From Oscillospiraceae bacterium (GTDB taxonomy: Bacteria > Bacillota > Clostridia > Oscillospirales > Oscillospiraceae): 57,683 nucleotides of DNA. Below the pieces are notes generated by a model that saw nothing but the letters and a program-made list of their open reading frames with translations, ran no database searches and was not told the origin of the DNA. The number at the start of each line of letters is the position of its first letter. Position 1 is the stretch's first letter. Location: positions 1 through 57,683 of the forward strand of contig CADBKO010000024.1 of assembly GCA_902795345.1 (NCBI GenBank), in the 5' to 3' direction. The translations under genes were made by a program, and so were the position numbers. This document shows, one piece after another, positions 55,295 to 57,683 of this stretch.

Positions 55295-57214
55295 CAGGCC
55301 CAGGACCCCTACTGGGCTTATTCGGAAAACGCCATCTTTGTTCCGTCTTTCTTTCTGCCGGAAAGCTGCGATACCGAAAACCACCAATTCCGCCCGGCGG
55401 AGGTGAGCTTCCTGGTGCGGGACGCGGCAAACATCGGCGCTTTCGCAGAAGAAGGCCTGCCCCTGGTGGAGCAGTTGGGAATGAGCTATGCATGGAGCGA
55501 CGCCAATTGGCCTATCGTGGCGGAAAAGATGGCTCAAACCCGGAGCCTCACCCTATTGAAGCTCCTGATCTTCACCGTGGCCTCCCTCCTGGCGGTGGGG
55601 CTGACCCTATACCTGTTCCTCCACCGGCGGCGGAAGGAATACGCCGTCCTCCGCGCTCTGGGTACGCCCCGGCGGGCAGCGGCCCGGGCCCTTTGGCTGC
55701 CCCTGCTGGCCCTGGCGATCTTCTCCGCCATCTTGGGCCTGGTGGTCGCCTGGCTGCGCAGCGGAGCGGCGGCACAGCGGAGCGCCGCCGAATTTGCCGA
55801 AGCGGGATTGGAGGCCATGCCCCAGGCCCACTTCGCCGTCTATCTTCTGGGGGCGCTGGGCCTGCTGCTGGTGACCGGACTTCTGGCCGGGGCCTATCTT
55901 CATGGCCTGGGGAAACGCAGCCCTCTTCAGCTCCTTCAAGACAGCGAGCGCAGGAAGGAAAAAACCGCCGAAGCCGCTGCGGAGATCAGCCCGGAGGCGA
56001 TGGCCCATGCTGCGGCGGTGCTGGCTTTCCCTGTCACCGCTGCCGGGAAATCCGTCAAGGGCTTCCTGCGGCGCTATGTCCTGCGGCATATCCGGCGGGC
56101 CGGGGCGAAGACCCTGCTTGCCCTGCTGCTGGCGGCCCTCCTGGTGGGGGCCGTGGGGCAGCTCACGGTGCTGCGCAGCCGCTATGCCGAGCTGGCCGCC
56201 ACGGTGCTGGTGGACGCCTGCTTCTACGACGGCCTCACTTACAACAAAGCGAAAACCCTGATGAAATCCGGCCTTCTCCACGATCCCGTCTGCCGGAAGC
56301 TGTATCAGGAATCGGAGGCGGAGCTGGAGTTTTCCCCCACCAAGGTTGTGTTCACCAACCGCCTTGAGCTTGAGATCACTGAGCCCGTATCCTGGCTGGA
56401 AGGCTGGGATGCGGAGAAGGCGGACAATGCCTGCGAAATGATCTGCATCCTTCCTGCCCCGGTCATGGAGGAGCTGGGGGTAGCGCTGGGGGACAAGGTG
56501 CGCATCGATGAGGCAGGCTGCTTTAGCCATCTGATCACCGGCCATCCGGAAGTCGTCGTCAAGACCTGGGAGGATATGGTAGCCCTGCGGGACCGCTACC
56601 GCAATTTCTACACCGTCGTGGGACAGGTGGAAACGGAGGAGCCGGACTATGTCGTCTATGCCCCCGCCGAAGCCTTTCAGTATTACAGCTGCCTGGGCTA
56701 TGTGCTCTATCTGGACTCTGCCACTTTTACCCTCAACGACTATCACGACGCGGACCGGGTGCGGCAGATGGCGGCGGAGATCCAGTACACGGTCAAAAAG
56801 CCCCCGGTGTTCAGCATGGACACCGCCGACGCGGACCGCATTTACCGGGTATATCGCCTCATTGAAACGCTCTATCCCCTGACCGTGGCGGCTGCGCTGA
56901 TTTTGGGGACGCTGCTGCCGGTGCTGATGATCCTTCAGGAGCAGAAGGAGGCGGCGATTTTGCGGGCCCTGGGCTGGTCGAAGAAGCTGACGATCCGGCG
57001 GCTGACATTGGAGCAGGCGCTCCTATGCCTCATGGGGCTGGTGCTTGCCATCGCCGCCCTGTTCGCGGTGAACGGCTTGGGCTTCCTGGGGGTGATCGTC
57101 GTGCCGCTGGTGTATGTGATTGCCCACTTCGCCCTCTGCGTGGGGGCCTCCGCTGCCATCTCCGCGTCCATCCTGCAAAAGAGCCCCATGCGGCTATTGC
57201 AGGTGAAGGAATAA
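55295..57214 (+). pseudogene. FtsX-type permease, C-terminal part (copy 1, third fragment)
   Basis: This is the same frame as the previous fragment, from QAQDPYWAYSENAIF to the stop 57212-57214. It contains the first FtsX transmembrane block (LTLLKLLIFTVASLLAVGL, KEYAVLRALGTPRRAAARAL), a second extracellular domain and the C-terminal FtsX block (AAILRALGWSKKLTIRRLTL, LLCLMGLVLAIAALFAV). A GTG at 55403 is the first alternative start. No ATPase partner gene is in the window. Confidence 0.78.
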
Positions 57215-57216
57215 GA

Positions 57217-57300
57217 AAAGCCCCCTTCTCCGAGGGGGTGGCATCGCCGCCAGGCGCTTCGCGCCAGCTCCCTCGGAGAGGGAGCCGAAGAGACGCTAAG
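57217..57300 (+). repeat. MITE-like palindromic element E2
   Basis: A short version of E1: left end AAAGCCCCCTTCTCCGAGGGGG, a hairpin GGCGCTTCGCGCC, and right end GCTCCCTCGGAGAGGGAGCC. The flank GAAGAGACGCTAAGGAGGTATTA before the next ATG is the same as after E1. Confidence 0.75.
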
Positions 57301-57311
57301 GAGGTATTACC

Positions 57312-57683
57312 ATGGCAAAGCTCCGCTTTACTTGGCGCTTCCGGCTGGATTACCGGCGGAGCATGTGCAGGGGCTGCAGCTTGGAGAAGCTCAAAAGCCT
57401 GCTGGCCCTGCTGCGCCGGGGTTCTCCGCTGCCCCTGGACTGCCGGGACACCGCCGTGAGGGGAACGAAGGCCCGCGCCTGCCGCGTGGAACCCGGCTGG
57501 GTGCTGGTCTATCAGGCGAAGGAAGGGATGGTGACTTTGCTGCGTCTCAAATATAAACGAAGGGAACGGCCCAAGGCGACGCCTCCCATGGGACTATGGT
57601 TCAAAACGCTCCTGCGCAGCCCGGTCAAGACGGCCTTGACGGTGCTGCTGCTGGCCGTCGCATCCTTCCTGCTGCTGGATAAC
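57312..57683 (+). CDS. YafQ-like domain + ABC permease N-terminus (copy 2, cut by window end)
   Basis: A partial gene nearly identical to copy 1 (about 95% over the first 280 nt; from ATGGGACTATGG to the end, 98 nt, identical). It starts MAKLRFTWRFRLDYRRSMCR and keeps the same substitutions of YafQ catalytic residues (LPLDCRDTAVRG, CRVEPGW). The window ends at GATAAC, precisely where copy 1 shifts frame. No antitoxin gene precedes this copy. Its continuation is unknown. Confidence 0.75.
   Translation, partial: MAKLRFTWRFRLDYRRSMCRGCSLEKLKSLLALLRRGSPLPLDCRDTAVRGTKARACRVEPGWVLVYQAKEGMVTLLRLKYKRRERPKATPPMGLWFKTLLRSPVKTALTVLLLAVASFLLLDN

Overview
The window is about 57.7 kb of GC-rich DNA from a Gram-positive anaerobe of the class Clostridia, probably a gut Oscillospirales- or Christensenellales-type organism. 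That placement is inferred from the complete S10-spc-alpha ribosomal gene order with secY, adk, map and infA inside it, the one-polypeptide pyruvate:ferredoxin oxidoreductase, pyruvate phosphate dikinase, zinc-binding versions of S4, S14 and adenylate kinase, and AGGAGG ribosome-binding sites. No rRNA, tRNA or CRISPR array was found. The window ends inside a repeated sequence, exactly at the last base shared with its first copy, so it probably ends at an assembly break.

Layout. 1-10.6 kb (minus): one long operon from a clean promoter (10558-10586): tsaE, tsaB, upp, an ABC-F ATPase, prfA, sua5, a coaE-aminotransferase in-frame fusion, an M18 aminopeptidase, a GNAT enzyme and a zinc-ribbon membrane protein, ending at a terminator (104-135). 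It holds three of the four t6A genes. 10.6-12.4 kb (plus): a SEDS glycosyltransferase and a NUDIX gene broken by an in-frame TAG. 12.4-14.4 kb (minus): a low-GC foreign-looking cassette with a consensus promoter, an 18-residue leader peptide, a terminator-type attenuator and two overlapping GNAT genes, abutting an orphan VbhA-like (Fic) antitoxin. 14.6-30.8 kb (minus): about thirty ribosomal and housekeeping genes from rpsJ to rplQ, behind a roughly 300-nt structured leader. 30.8-36.6 kb: tatD, secG (plus), a csoR-like repressor with a His-rich tail plus a Clp-like AAA+ gene and a small gene, a YitT membrane protein and a zinc-ribbon protein. 36.6-47.5 kb: ppdK with an unusual tail, an atypical prs, a nucleotidyltransferase (plus), birA, an uncharacterised gene and nifJ. 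47.4-51 kb (minus): a 29-residue membrane peptide, a DUF4867-type gene, an FAD oxidoreductase and a 2-hydroxyacid dehydrogenase. 51-57.7 kb (plus): a beta-helix lipoprotein, GC-rich repeats, a dinJ-type antitoxin, and two tandem copies of a gene joining a degenerate YafQ-like toxin domain to an FtsX-type ABC permease.

Most notable: (1) the DinJ / YafQ-like-permease arrangement, duplicated in tandem and separated by MITE-like repeats; (2) the leader-peptide attenuator in front of the GNAT pair; (3) a dispersed palindromic element that begins at the base after the stop codon of three unrelated genes; (4) the CoaE-EctB fusion with a preserved internal start; (5) a PPDK whose C-terminal tail runs out of frame into a zinc knuckle.
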